A stretch of DNA of 47,470 bases from Pseudonocardia sp. N23 (GCF_002583555.1 NZ_BEGX01000061.1:1-47470); one strand, 5' to 3'. Numbered from the stretch's first letter, positions 22,474 through 31,182 are shown. The notes: generated from the letters alone by a model not told the origin. Numbers and translations: made by a program.

Positions 22474-23874
22474 GTGCCCGTCACACTCCCTCCCGATCTT
22501 CCCGACACCCTCGGCGCGCTGCGCGCCTCCGGTCACACGCAGCGCGACGTCAGGTCCGAACTCCGCGCGAACCTCCTCGCCGCGCTGCGCGAGGGCCGCG
22601 ACCCCTGGCCCGGGATCGTCGGCTTCGAGTCGACCGTCCTGCCCCAGCTCGAACGTGCCGTGCTCGCCGGCCACGACCTCGTCCTGCTGGGCGAGCGTGG
22701 CCAGGGCAAGACCCGGCTGCTCCGTTCCCTCGTCGGCCTGCTCGACGAGTGGACCCCCGTCATCGACGGCTCCGAGCTCGGGGAACACCCCTACGAACCC
22801 GTCACGCCCGCCTCGATCCGCCGGGCCGCCGAGCTCGGCGACGCGCTGCCCGTGGCGTGGCGGCACCGGTCCGAGCGCTACACCGAGAAGCTCGCCACCC
22901 CCGACACGGCGGTCGCCGACCTCATCGGCGACGTCGACCCGGTCAAGGTGGCCGAGGGCCGCTCGCTGGGCGACCCGGAGACGATCCACTTCGGGCTGGT
23001 CCCGCGGGCGCACCGCGGCATCGTCGCGATCAACGAGCTGCCCGACCTCGCCGAGCGCATCCAGGTCTCGCTGCTCAACGTCATGGAGGAGCGCGACATC
23101 CAGGTCCGCGGCTACACGCTGCGGCTCCCGCTCGACGTGCTGCTCGTCGCCTCGGCCAACCCCGAGGACTACACCAACCGCGGGCGGATCATCACCCCGC
23201 TCAAGGACCGTTTCGGCGCCGAGGTCCGCACCCACTACCCGCTCGAGGTGGCCGACGAGGTCGCGCTCGTGCTGCAGGAGGCGGGCCTCGTCGCCGAGGT
23301 CCCGCGGCACCTGATTGAGGTCGTCGCCCGGTTCACCCGGCACCTGCGTGAGGCCACCGCGATCGACCAGTCGTCCGGTGTCTCGGCCCGTTTCGCGGTC
23401 GCGGCCGCCGAGACCGTCGCCGCGGCCGCACTGCGTCGCGCGGCGATCACGGGGGAGTCCCGGGCCTACGCCCGGCCCGTCGACCTGGACTCGGTGCCCG
23501 CGGTCCTGCGCGGCAAGCTGGAGTTCGCCTCCGGCGAGGAGGGGCGCGAGGAGGAGATCCTCGAACACCTGCTGCGCCGGGCCGTCGCCGACACCGCCCG
23601 GTTCGCGCTGCGCGGCGTCGACCTCTCGGAGCTGACCGACGCCGTCGGCACCCACCCGGTACGCACCGGCGAGCGGGTCCCGGCCGCGGAGGTCGTGTCG
23701 GCGCTACCGAAGGTGGCGGTGCTCACCGAGGTCGCCACCCGCCTCGGTGCTGCCGGTACCGAGGACCCGGGACCGATGGCGTCGGCCGCCGAGCTGGCGC
23801 TGGAGTACCTGTTCCTGACCCGGAAGCTGGCCAAGGACGAGTCCGACGACGGTGACACGGTCAGCTATGGCTGA
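22474..23874 (+). CDS. MoxR/magnesium-chelatase-like AAA+ ATPase
   Basis: A 466-residue ATPase related to ChlI/MoxR proteins and resembling Rv0958 of M. tuberculosis. Walker A is GERGQGKT (residues 73-80). The Walker B region reads GIVAINELPDLAERIQVSLLNVMEERDI, with Asn where Asp normally precedes the catalytic Glu. VLLVASANPEDYTNRGRIITPLKDRFG holds sensor 1 and the arginine finger region. The C-terminal third is helical, with an acidic tail. It overlaps the VWA gene by 8 bp. ChlI-like and MoxR ATPases act with VWA partners to remodel or metallate a client, but no chlorophyll or cobalamin pathway is present, so real magnesium chelation is unlikely. The client is unknown. Confidence 0.9.
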   Translation: MPVTLPPDLPDTLGALRASGHTQRDVRSELRANLLAALREGRDPWPGIVGFESTVLPQLERAVLAGHDLVLLGERGQGKTRLLRSLVGLLDEWTPVIDGSELGEHPYEPVTPASIRRAAELGDALPVAWRHRSERYTEKLATPDTAVADLIGDVDPVKVAEGRSLGDPETIHFGLVPRAHRGIVAINELPDLAERIQVSLLNVMEERDIQVRGYTLRLPLDVLLVASANPEDYTNRGRIITPLKDRFGAEVRTHYPLEVADEVALVLQEAGLVAEVPRHLIEVVARFTRHLREATAIDQSSGVSARFAVAAAETVAAAALRRAAITGESRAYARPVDLDSVPAVLRGKLEFASGEEGREEEILEHLLRRAVADTARFALRGVDLSELTDAVGTHPVRTGERVPAAEVVSALPKVAVLTEVATRLGAAGTEDPGPMASAAELALEYLFLTRKLAKDESDDGDTVSYG

Positions 23875-25825
23875 CCCGCGCCGGAAGCGGCGCCGCTTCG
23901 CCTACGGGCCCTACGCCGGCGGGCCGGACCCGCTGGCGCCGCCGTTCGACATCCGGTCGGCGATGGACCAGATCGGCCGCGACGTCATGGACGGCAGCTC
24001 CCCGCGCCAGGCGCTGCAGGAGCTGCTTCGCCGCGGCATGGAGAACCGTCGCGGTCTCGACGAGCTGTCGCGCCAGGTGTGGCAGCGCCGCCGCGACCTG
24101 CAGCGCGACAACCGGCTCGACGGGACGTTGCAGCAGGTCCGTGAGCTGCTGGATCGGGCCATGGACGCCGAGCGTGACGCGCTGGGCAACGAGGACTCCG
24201 ACGACGCCCGGTTCCGGGAGATGCAGCTCGACGCGCTGCCGAACGACACCGGCGGCGCTGTCCGGGAGCTCGGTGAGTACGACTGGCGGTCCTCCGACGC
24301 CCGCGAGGCCTACGAAGAGATCCGCGACCTGCTCGGCCGGGAGATGCTCGACCAGCGGTTCCAGGGCATGAAGCAGGCCATGGAGAACGCGACGCCGCAG
24401 GACGTCGAGGGCATCCGCGAGATGCTCGACGACCTCAACTCGCTGCTGCAGAACCACGCCGACGGGCAGGACACGACCGAGCAGTTCTCGGAGTTCATGG
24501 ACTCCCACGGCGAGTTCTTCCCGGAGAACCCGGAGAACACCGACGAGCTGGCCGACCTGCTCGCCGCCCGCGCCGCTGCGGCGCAACGGATGCTGAACTC
24601 GATGTCGGCCGAGCAGCAGGCCGAGCTGATGGAGCTGTCCCAACAGGCGTTCGGCGACCCGCGGCTCGCGCAGGCGCTGGCCCAGCTCGATGCCAACCTC
24701 CAAGGGCTGCGGCCCGGTGAGGACTGGCAGGGGTCGGGCCGGTTCCGCGGTGACAACCCGATGGGCATGGGTGAGGCCACCCGCGCCATGGAGGAGCTCG
24801 GACAGCTCGACGCGCTCGCCGAGCAGCTCGCCCAGAGCTACCCCGGGGCGCGGATGGAGGACATCGACCTCGATGCCGTCGCCGGCCTGCTCGGCGACGA
24901 GGCCCGCGTCGACGCCCGCGCGCTGGCCGACCTGGAGCGCGAGCTGCAGCGCCAGGGCCTGTTCGAACGCGCCCCCGACGGGTCGCTGCAGTTGTCGCCC
25001 AAGGCGTTGCGCCGCCTCGGGGAGTCGGCGCTGCGCGACGTCGTCGACAAGACGGGGTCGCGGCGCGGGGAACGCGAGACGCGACGCTCCGGCCCGGCGG
25101 GGGAGGCCACCGGCGCGACCCGGCCGTGGGAGTTCGGCGACACCGAGGCCTGGTCGGTGCCGCGGACGTTGCTCAACGCCCAGCTCCGGCAGGCCGGCGG
25201 CGACACCCGGGCGCTCGACGTCACCGACGTGGAGATCGTCGAGACCGAGCAGCGGACCCGTGCCGCGGTGGCGCTGCTCGTCGACACCTCGTGGTCGATG
25301 GTGGCCGAGGGCCGGTGGGTGCCGATGAAGCGCACCGCGCTGGCACTGCACCAGCTGATCTCGACGCGCTTCCGCGGCGACGACCTCGCGCTGGTCACGT
25401 TCGGGCGCCACGCCCGCACCGTGGAGCTGGGCGAGCTCGTCGGCCTCGACGGGGTGTACGCCCAGGGCACCAACCTGCACCACGCGATGCTGCTCGCCGG
25501 GCAGCACCTGCGTCGCCACCCGGACGCGATGCCGGTCGTCCTCGTCGTCACCGACGGAGAGCCGACCGCGCACCTCGAACCCGACGGCGAGGCGTACTTC
25601 GACTACCCGCCGAGCCCGCACACGTTGCGCGCCACCGTGTCCGAGCTCGACCGGCTCACCGGCCTGGGTGCGGCGTTCACGTTCTTCGTGCTCGGTGACG
25701 ACCCACGGCTGGCGGCGTTCATGGACGACGTCGCGCGCCGCTGCGGTGGCCGGGTCGTCGCGCCGACACTCGACGGGCTGGGCGCCGAGGTCGTGTCGGA
25801 CTACCTGCGGACCCGGCGCCGCTGA
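23867..25825 (+). CDS. VWA-domain protein, partner of the AAA+ ATPase
   Basis: A 652-residue cytosolic protein. It starts with a basic, aromatic segment (DPRRKRRRFAYGPYAGGPDPL), continues with a long helical, Gln/Glu/Asp-rich region (about 30-400) and ends with a von Willebrand A domain (about 460-652). The MIDAS is complete: VDTSWSM (DxSxS), QGTNLHHAM (Thr) and VVTDGEP (Asp). It resembles Rv0959. The 8-bp overlap with the ATPase gene implies coupled expression. The domain order (large helical region, C-terminal VWA) recalls ViaA, the partner of the MoxR protein RavA, but this is an analogy rather than a homology claim. Confidence 0.9.
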   Translation: MADPRRKRRRFAYGPYAGGPDPLAPPFDIRSAMDQIGRDVMDGSSPRQALQELLRRGMENRRGLDELSRQVWQRRRDLQRDNRLDGTLQQVRELLDRAMDAERDALGNEDSDDARFREMQLDALPNDTGGAVRELGEYDWRSSDAREAYEEIRDLLGREMLDQRFQGMKQAMENATPQDVEGIREMLDDLNSLLQNHADGQDTTEQFSEFMDSHGEFFPENPENTDELADLLAARAAAAQRMLNSMSAEQQAELMELSQQAFGDPRLAQALAQLDANLQGLRPGEDWQGSGRFRGDNPMGMGEATRAMEELGQLDALAEQLAQSYPGARMEDIDLDAVAGLLGDEARVDARALADLERELQRQGLFERAPDGSLQLSPKALRRLGESALRDVVDKTGSRRGERETRRSGPAGEATGATRPWEFGDTEAWSVPRTLLNAQLRQAGGDTRALDVTDVEIVETEQRTRAAVALLVDTSWSMVAEGRWVPMKRTALALHQLISTRFRGDDLALVTFGRHARTVELGELVGLDGVYAQGTNLHHAMLLAGQHLRRHPDAMPVVLVVTDGEPTAHLEPDGEAYFDYPPSPHTLRATVSELDRLTGLGAAFTFFVLGDDPRLAAFMDDVARRCGGRVVAPTLDGLGAEVVSDYLRTRRR

Positions 25826-25857
25826 CCACGAACGCAGCGGACCGCTGACTGCCTGGT

Positions 25858-25911
25858 TCGACGTCGGACCGGTTCTCCCACCGAGACCCCGGTCCGATGT
25901 CGAGCTCGGCG
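25858..25911. repeat. Palindromic element related to the one at 4336-4402
   Basis: TCGACGTCGGACCGG (25858-25872) is repeated in inverted form with one mismatch at 25889-25903. Positions 25885-25911 match 4374-4400 at 23 of 27 bases in the same orientation, sharing CCGGTCC, GTCGA and CTCGGCG. It fills most of the gap between the VWA and MFS genes and ends just before the MFS ribosome binding site. Confidence 0.6.
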
Positions 25912-25924
25912 CGGAGGGAGCCTG

Positions 25925-27112
25925 GTGGACGCGCGACCTGTCGTGCCACGGCGGGCCCGGCTCGCGGTGGCGCTGACGTTCGCGGCGAACGGGTCGGTGT
26001 TCGGGTCGTGGGCGCCGCGGGTGCCCGAGATCAAGGCGGCACTGGGCCTGTCCGACGGCACGCTGGGTCTCGCGCTGCTCGCGCCGGGCGCCGGCTCGCT
26101 GCTGACGTTGCCGCTGGCCGGTGGGATCGCCGCCCGCTGGGGGAGCGGGCGCACCACCCGCTGGGCGCTGGTGGCGTTCTTCCTCTCGGCCCTGCCGATC
26201 GCGTGGGCGGCGGCCGCCGGTGAGGGCGCCGCGCCGCTGTTCGGGGCGCTGCTGCTGTTCGGCGCCACCACGGGTGCGCTCGACGTGCTGATGAACGCCC
26301 AGGGCATCACCGTGGAGCAGTCCTACCGCCGGTCGGTGCTGTCGTCGTTCCACGCCGTGTTCAGCCTCGGCGCGCTGGGCGGCACCCTCGTCGGCAGCGT
26401 CGCCGCCGCCCATCAGGTGCCGTTGCTGTGGCAGTTCGTGGTGCTCGGGATGTTCTGGCTGGTCGTGGTGCTGCCGGTGTCGGCGGGGTTCCTGCCCGAC
26501 CCACCGGTTCCCGACGACGAGCCGCGCCCGCCGGTGTTCGCGGTGCCGCGCGGGCCGCTGATCCCGCTCGCGATCGCGGCCTTCGCGGTGCTGCTGGCGG
26601 AGGGTGCGACGGCGGACTGGTCCGCCGTTCTGCTGCGTGACTCGTTCGGCGCCGGCGCGGCCGCCGCGGGGGCGGCGTTCGCCGCGTTCTCGGCGACGAT
26701 GACGCTCGGCCGGCTCGTCGGCGACCGCGTGCTGACCCGGCTCGGGCGGCGCCGCGCAGTGCGGCTGTTCGCCGGGTTCGGCGCCGGCGGCCTGACGGCG
26801 GGCCTGATCGTCGCCGAGCTCACGGACGGGCCGGTGGCGATCGTGGCGGTCGTCGCCGGGTTCATGCTGCTCGGCGCCGGGATCTCGATCACGTTCCCGG
26901 CGTTGCTCGCCGAGGCGGGAGTGACCGGCGCCCGGGCCGCTCCTGCGCTCGCGGCGGTGTCGTCGGGCGGGTACTCCGGGTTCCTGGTCGGACCCACGGT
27001 GATCGGCGGGCTGGCGGAGCTGACGTCGCTGCGGGTGGCGATCTGGTTCGTGGCATTGACGGCAGTGCTGCCGGTGGTGCTGGTGCGCGCCCGGGCGGTA
27101 CGGGCAGGCTGA
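25925..27112 (+). CDS. MFS transporter (YbjJ/FucP-like)
   Basis: A 395-residue 12-helix transporter. GTG 25925 follows GGAGGGAG at 25913-25920. Helix 1 reads VALTFAANGSVFGSWAPRVPEIKAALGLSDGTLG, a pattern typical of the YbjJ/DUF-type MFS group often annotated as fucose- or drug-related. Other family strings are GALDVLMNAQGITVEQSYRRSVLSSFHAVFSLGALGGTLVGS and AVSSGGYSGFLVGPTVIGGLAE near the C-terminus. The substrate cannot be inferred. The small double-CxxC gene follows 5 nt downstream and is probably co-transcribed. Confidence 0.9.
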   Translation: MDARPVVPRRARLAVALTFAANGSVFGSWAPRVPEIKAALGLSDGTLGLALLAPGAGSLLTLPLAGGIAARWGSGRTTRWALVAFFLSALPIAWAAAAGEGAAPLFGALLLFGATTGALDVLMNAQGITVEQSYRRSVLSSFHAVFSLGALGGTLVGSVAAAHQVPLLWQFVVLGMFWLVVVLPVSAGFLPDPPVPDDEPRPPVFAVPRGPLIPLAIAAFAVLLAEGATADWSAVLLRDSFGAGAAAAGAAFAAFSATMTLGRLVGDRVLTRLGRRRAVRLFAGFGAGGLTAGLIVAELTDGPVAIVAVVAGFMLLGAGISITFPALLAEAGVTGARAAPALAAVSSGGYSGFLVGPTVIGGLAELTSLRVAIWFVALTAVLPVVLVRARAVRAG

Positions 27113-27117
27113 ACCGT

Positions 27118-27333
27118 GTGACCGGGGCGGAGCACGCGACGGGGGAGCAGTGCGCGCGGTGCGACGCCGTCCGCGACGTCGACGACCCGGCGACCGCACT
27201 GACCTGGTCGCGGGAGCGGGAACCGGGCGATGCCGGTCCCGGCCGGTCGTTGTGCCCGTCGTGCGTGCGCGCGCACACCCGCGACATCGAGGCCCGGCTC
27301 GCCCCGTCCTGGTGGGCCCCGCCCCAGAGATGA
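27118..27333 (+). CDS. Small double-CxxC (zinc-ribbon-like) protein
   Basis: A 71-residue protein with QCARCDAV near the N-terminus, LCPSCVRAHTRDIEARL in the second half and a C-terminal WWAPP. The paired CxxC motifs about 35 residues apart suggest a zinc ribbon. Small actinobacterial proteins with a CxxC...CxxC...IExxLxxxWW layout are common and uncharacterised. GTG 27118 lies 5 nt after the MFS stop codon, so translation may depend on read-on from that gene. Its third-position GC and conserved layout support a real gene despite its size. Confidence 0.75.
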   Translation: MTGAEHATGEQCARCDAVRDVDDPATALTWSREREPGDAGPGRSLCPSCVRAHTRDIEARLAPSWWAPPQR

Positions 27334-27385
27334 CACCGCCGTTCCGGCGTGATCGGGATCAGGTCGGGACCGGGACGGCACCGCG

Positions 27386-27391
27386 TAAGTT
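27386..27391 (+). promoter_or_regulatory. Candidate -10 box of mshC
   Basis: TAAGTT, 6 nt upstream of ATG 27398. No Shine-Dalgarno is present, so a leaderless transcript is likely. Confidence 0.5.
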
Positions 27392-27397
27392 GTGGGC

Positions 27398-28636
27398 ATG
27401 CAATCCTGGGCTCCGGTCGACATCCCCCGGCTCGAGGGCGGCGGGCCGCCGCTGCGCCTGCACGACACCTCCACCGGCCGGATCCGGCCGACGGCGCCGG
27501 GGCCCGAGGCCACGATGTACGTCTGCGGCATCACCCCCTACGACGCCACCCACCTCGGCCACGCCGCCACCTACCTGGCGTTCGACCTGGTCAACCGCTA
27601 CTGGCGCGATCTCGGCCATGACGTGCACTACGTGCAGAACGTCACCGACATCGACGAGCCCCTGCTCGAGCGGGCCGCCCGCGACCAGGACGACTGGGTC
27701 GTCCTCGGGATGCGGGAGACGGCACTGTTCCGCGAGGACATGGAGGCGCTGCGCGTCGTACCGCCGCGGCACTACATCGGCGCGGTCGAGGCGATGACCG
27801 AGATCTCGGAGTTCGTCGGCAAGCTGCTCGCAGGCGGCAGCGCCTACCGCATCGACGACCCCGAGTACCCCGACGTGTACTTCGACAGCTCCGCCACCGG
27901 ACACTTCGGCTACGAGTCGAACTACGACGAGCAGACCATGCTCCGGCTCTCGCGCGAACGCGGCGGCGACCCCGACCGGCCCGGCAAGCGCCACCCCACC
28001 GACGCACTGCTGTGGCGGATGGCCCGCGAGGGCGAGCCGTCGTGGGAGTCGGAGCTGGGCGCCGGCCGCCCGGGCTGGCACGTCGAGTGCGCGGCGATCT
28101 CGCTCAACCGCCTCGGCGAGCAGATCGACCTCAACGGCGGCGGCTCGGACCTGATCTTCCCGCACCACGAGTTCGGCGCCGCCCACGCCGAGGCCCTCAC
28201 CGGCGCCCATCCGTTCGCCCGCCACTACGTGCACAGCGGGATGATCGGTCTCGACGGCGAGAAGATGTCGAAGTCGCGCGGGAACCTGGTGTTCGTCTCC
28301 AAGCTGCGCTCGGCGGGCGTCGATCCCGGCGCGATCCGGCTGGCCCTGCTGTCCGGGCACTACCGCGAGGACCGGCCGTGGACCGACGAGCTGCTGGCGC
28401 AGGCGCAGGAGCGGCTCGCGCGCTGGCGTGAGGCCGTGGCGCTCGACGCCGGGCCCGATGCGGCCGAGGCCGTCGCGAACCTGCGCACCCACCTCGCCGA
28501 TGACCTCGACACCCCGCGCGCGCTGGCCGCGGTCGACGCCTGGGTGTCGGCGGCCCTGGAGCGCCGGGGCGGCGACGCCGCGGCGCCCGGCGTGGTCCGC
28601 GACGCCGTCGACGCCCTGCTGGGGGTCGAGCTCTGA
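27398..28636 (+). CDS. mshC: Cysteine:1D-myo-inositol 2-amino-2-deoxy-alpha-D-glucopyranoside ligase MshC
   Basis: A 412-residue cytosolic enzyme of mycothiol synthesis that joins ATP-activated cysteine to GlcN-inositol. It is a class I aminoacyl-tRNA synthetase-like protein derived from Cys[21 protein letters not shown] carries the zinc ligand Cys43 and the HIGH-type motif, [41 protein letters not shown] holds the remaining zinc ligands, and [10 protein letters not shown] is the KMSKS loop. The N-terminus [12 protein letters not shown] is that of MshC, and the C-terminal anticodon domain of CysRS is absent. This gene is a strong marker that the host is an actinomycete. ATG 27398 is fixed by homology and by the -10 box. 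Confidence 0.97.
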   Translation: MQSWAPVDIPRLEGGGPPLRLHDTSTGRIRPTAPGPEATMYVCGITPYDATHLGHAATYLAFDLVNRYWRDLGHDVHYVQNVTDIDEPLLERAARDQDDWVVLGMRETALFREDMEALRVVPPRHYIGAVEAMTEISEFVGKLLAGGSAYRIDDPEYPDVYFDSSATGHFGYESNYDEQTMLRLSRERGGDPDRPGKRHPTDALLWRMAREGEPSWESELGAGRPGWHVECAAISLNRLGEQIDLNGGGSDLIFPHHEFGAAHAEALTGAHPFARHYVHSGMIGLDGEKMSKSRGNLVFVSKLRSAGVDPGAIRLALLSGHYREDRPWTDELLAQAQERLARWREAVALDAGPDAAEAVANLRTHLADDLDTPRALAAVDAWVSAALERRGGDAAAPGVVRDAVDALLGVEL

Positions 28637-28660
28637 CACGGCGCGTGGTTGGGTGTTCCG

Positions 28661-29020
28661 ATGGCACGCAACGTTCTCGGCGGTGAGCTCGCGACCTGCG
28701 GCACCGACCCGATGACCGGCTTCTACCGCACCGGCTGCTGCGACACCGGCGCGGAGGACATGGGCGTGCACACGGTGTGCGCCCGGGTCACCGCCGAATT
28801 CCTCGAGTTCAGCAAGGAACAGGGCAACGACCTGTCGACGCCGCGGCCCGAGTGGGGCTTCGCCGGCCTGAAGCCCGGCGACCAGTGGTGCCTGTGCGCC
28901 GACCGCTGGGCCGAGGCGCTGCGTGCGGGAACGGCCCCGGCGGTCGTGCTGGAGGCCACCCACGCCCGCACGCTGGAGTGGGTGGACCTGGCAGACCTGC
29001 AGGCCCACGCCGCCACCTGA
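28661..29020 (+). CDS. DUF2237 family protein
   Basis: A 119-residue protein. NVLGGELATCGTDPMTGFYRTGCCDTG, DMGVHTVCARVTAEFLEFSKEQGNDLSTPRPEWGFAGLKPGDQWCLCADRWAEAL and APAVVLEATHARTLEWV are characteristic of DUF2237, a small widespread family with conserved Cys residues and no established function. ATG 28661 is the natural start. It follows mshC by 24 nt in the same direction and ends 3 nt before the stop codon of the convergent MFS gene. Confidence 0.93.
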   Translation: MARNVLGGELATCGTDPMTGFYRTGCCDTGAEDMGVHTVCARVTAEFLEFSKEQGNDLSTPRPEWGFAGLKPGDQWCLCADRWAEALRAGTAPAVVLEATHARTLEWVDLADLQAHAAT

Positions 29021-29023
29021 GCG

Positions 29024-30136
29024 TCAGGCCTTCGCGGCGCCCCCGTCGACACCGCTGCCCGGGCGTTCCTCGTCGCGGGGGAGTGTCGGCGGCCCCACGA
29101 GCAGCAGCAACGCCGCCGGTGCGACGAACGCCAGCGCCGGCTGGGCGTGGTAGAGCGGCATGATCACGACGGGTGCCAGTGCGGCGAAGGTGAACCGGAA
29201 CGACTGCACCACCGACGTCGACCCGGCCGGGTTCGCCCGAGACGACCGCAGCACCAGCGCGTTCACCCCGACCAGGACGAGCTGGCTCGCCACCCCGCCG
29301 AACGCCCACAGCACCCCGATGGCCCAGACCTCCGGTGACAGGCCGACGCCCGCGATCACCAGGGCGCCCAGCACGACGCCGGCGAGCACGCAGCGGCGTG
29401 GCCCGACCCTGTCGACGGCCGACCCGATCAGCCTGGCCGTCAGGATCCCGGCGGCGCCGAGCGCGGTCAGCAGCAGCCCCCGTTGCGCCGCGCCCAGGCC
29501 GAACACGTCCTCCAGGCGCAGTGCGACGAGGAAGTTCAGGCCCGCGACACAGCCCCAGCCCAACCCGCCGACGACCCCGATCCGCAGCACGTGCACCCGC
29601 CAGGCGCTGCGCAGCTTCGGCCGGGCGCGTGTCGTCGACGGGGCCGACGGCGGCAGACCCACCGCCGCGAGGACCCCTGCGGCGACCGCGACGCCCAGGA
29701 ACGCGTAGCGCCAGTCGAACTCGGCGGCGAGCCCGCCGATCAGCGGAGCCGACGTCTGGCCCGCCGCCTGCAGCGATCCGAACCAGCCCAGCGAGCGCCC
29801 GAGTGCCCCCGCCTTCGCCGACCCGGCGACGACCGCCAGCAGCAGCGGTGTGGTGAAGGCGTTCGCCGCGCCCTGCAGCGCCCGCATGGCCAGGAACAGC
29901 GGCAGCCACGTCGCGAAGAACGCGACCAGCGACGCCACCACGTACACCAGGTAGGCGGCGATCACGGCGCGCCGGCGTCCCCAGCGCTCGCCGAGGGTCC
30001 CCGACACGAGCATCAGCGCCGCGAACGGCACCAGGTAGGCCGTGACCGACAGCGACGCGGCGCTCGCCGAGATGCCGAAGTCGGCGCCGAGCTCCGGGAG
30101 CATCGAAACGGTGATGCCGCCGCCGAACGGGCCCAT
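29024..30136 (-). CDS. MFS transporter downstream of PAC2; true start probably upstream
   Basis: An MFS transporter of at least 370 residues. FAALMLVSGTLGERWGRRRAVIAA is the loop 2-3 signature, and RALQGAANAFTTPLLLAVVAG and LIGGLAAEFDWRYAFLGVAVA belong to helices 4-6. ATG 30136 cuts into the first helix (MGPFGGGITVSMLPELG). The same frame stays open upstream through a basic segment and the missing half of helix 1 (RSRLTRGAIFAGAF) but contains no ATG, GTG or TTG. A CTG at 30247-30245 overlaps the PAC2 stop codon as CTGA and would give a 407-residue protein with a complete first helix. The coordinates given are the conservative ones. Substrate unknown. Confidence 0.85.
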   Translation of the reverse strand: MGPFGGGITVSMLPELGADFGISASAASLSVTAYLVPFAALMLVSGTLGERWGRRRAVIAAYLVYVVASLVAFFATWLPLFLAMRALQGAANAFTTPLLLAVVAGSAKAGALGRSLGWFGSLQAAGQTSAPLIGGLAAEFDWRYAFLGVAVAAGVLAAVGLPPSAPSTTRARPKLRSAWRVHVLRIGVVGGLGWGCVAGLNFLVALRLEDVFGLGAAQRGLLLTALGAAGILTARLIGSAVDRVGPRRCVLAGVVLGALVIAGVGLSPEVWAIGVLWAFGGVASQLVLVGVNALVLRSSRANPAGSTSVVQSFRFTFAALAPVVIMPLYHAQPALAFVAPAALLLLVGPPTLPRDEERPGSGVDGGAAKA

Positions 30137-30243
30137 GAAGGCCCCGGCGAAGATCGCGCCCCGGGTGAGCCGCGACCGGATACCCGGTGGCCGTCCCGCC
30201 GGTATCGGTTCCCGGCGGGACTTCGGCTCACACGGCGTGCCCG

Positions 30244-31140
30244 TCAGGAGCCCGAGCCCCCCGAACCACGACGACGCAGGTAGCGCTCGAAGTCGGCGGC
30301 GATCGCGTCGCCGCTGGCCTCCTTGAGCTCGGACGCGGCGGCGCGCTCCTCCTCGACGGCCTGCTCCTCGAGCTGGCGCACGTAGTCGCGGACCTCGTCA
30401 TCGGCCTCGGCCATCTCCGAGACCGTGCGCTCCCACTCCTCGGCCTGTTCCGGCAGCCCACCGAGCGGCACCTCGACGTCGAGGACCTCCTCGACGCGGT
30501 GCAGCAGCGCCACCGCAGCCTTGGGCACCCGGGCCTGCGACACGTAGTGCGGCACCGACGCCCAGAACGACATCGCGGGGACCCCCGCCTCCACGCACGC
30601 CTGGTGGAACACCCCGACGATGCCCGTCGGGCCCTGGTAGGAGGACGGCTCCACCTGCAGCTCGCCCGCCGAGTCGCGGTCCCACGAGAAACCCGTCACC
30701 GGGGTGGGCCGGGTGTGCGGGGTCTCGGTCTGCATGGCCCCGAGCGAGATGACCTTCGTCACGCCGAGGACGTCGACGTAGTCGAGCAGCTCGCCGCAGA
30801 ACGATCGCCACCGCAGGTTCGGCTCGATCCCGTTGACGAGGACGACGTGCCGGTCGGTACCCGGCAGCTTCGCCACCGAGAGCCGCGTCGTCTGCCACTC
30901 CACACGTCGGCTGACCCCGTCGGCGAGGTGCACCAACGGGCGCGTGACCTGGAAGTCGTAATAGTCCTCGGGGTCGATCGAGTCGAGAGGCGTGGCATCC
31001 CAGCTGAGCTCGAGGTGTTCCAGCGCCGTGCTGGCGGCCTCGCCCGCGTCGTTCCACCCCTCGAACGCGACGATCATCACCGGCTCGGAGAGCTCGGGGA
31101 GATCGGGCCGTGGCCCGTCGTCCGGCACGCGATCGGTCAT
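30244..31140 (-). CDS. PAC2 family protein (proteasome assembly chaperone-like)
   Basis: A 298-residue protein of the PAC2 family (resembling Rv2125). Family strings are ELSEPVMIVAFEGWNDAGEAASTALEHL, DPEDYYDFQVTRPLV, LVNGIEPNLRWRSFCGELLDYVDVLGVTKVISLGAM and GIVGVFHQACVEAGVPAMSFWASVPHYVSQAR. The C-terminal 80 residues form a charged coiled coil (VRDYVRQLEEQAVEEERAAASEL). In eukaryotes and archaea, PAC2 relatives help assemble the proteasome; the bacterial role is unproven. Here it lies about 9 kb from the proteasome ATPase gene. ATG 31140 lies 6 nt after TAGGCT. It diverges from metH, and the MFS gene follows at its stop codon. Confidence 0.93.
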   Translation of the reverse strand: MTDRVPDDGPRPDLPELSEPVMIVAFEGWNDAGEAASTALEHLELSWDATPLDSIDPEDYYDFQVTRPLVHLADGVSRRVEWQTTRLSVAKLPGTDRHVVLVNGIEPNLRWRSFCGELLDYVDVLGVTKVISLGAMQTETPHTRPTPVTGFSWDRDSAGELQVEPSSYQGPTGIVGVFHQACVEAGVPAMSFWASVPHYVSQARVPKAAVALLHRVEEVLDVEVPLGGLPEQAEEWERTVSEMAEADDEVRDYVRQLEEQAVEEERAAASELKEASGDAIAADFERYLRRRGSGGSGS

Positions 31141-31146
31141 CGGGTC

Positions 31147-31152
31147 AGCCTA
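31147..31152 (-). promoter_or_regulatory. Candidate -10 box of the PAC2 gene
   Basis: TAGGCT on the minus strand, 6 nt upstream of ATG 31140. It forms a divergent leaderless pair with the metH promoter in only 55 bp. Confidence 0.55.
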
Positions 31153-31182
31153 CGGCGGACCGGGCCGGAGTGACGGCCCGGC

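Noticed and set aside
22474..25825. True magnesium or cobalt chelatase
   Set aside because: ChlI-like and VWA parts exist but there is no ChlH/CobN subunit and no tetrapyrrole pathway in the window.
23861..27199. A long minus-strand frame over the VWA and MFS genes
   Set aside because: The composition is shadow-like, and the sense strand encodes recognisable MIDAS and MFS motifs.
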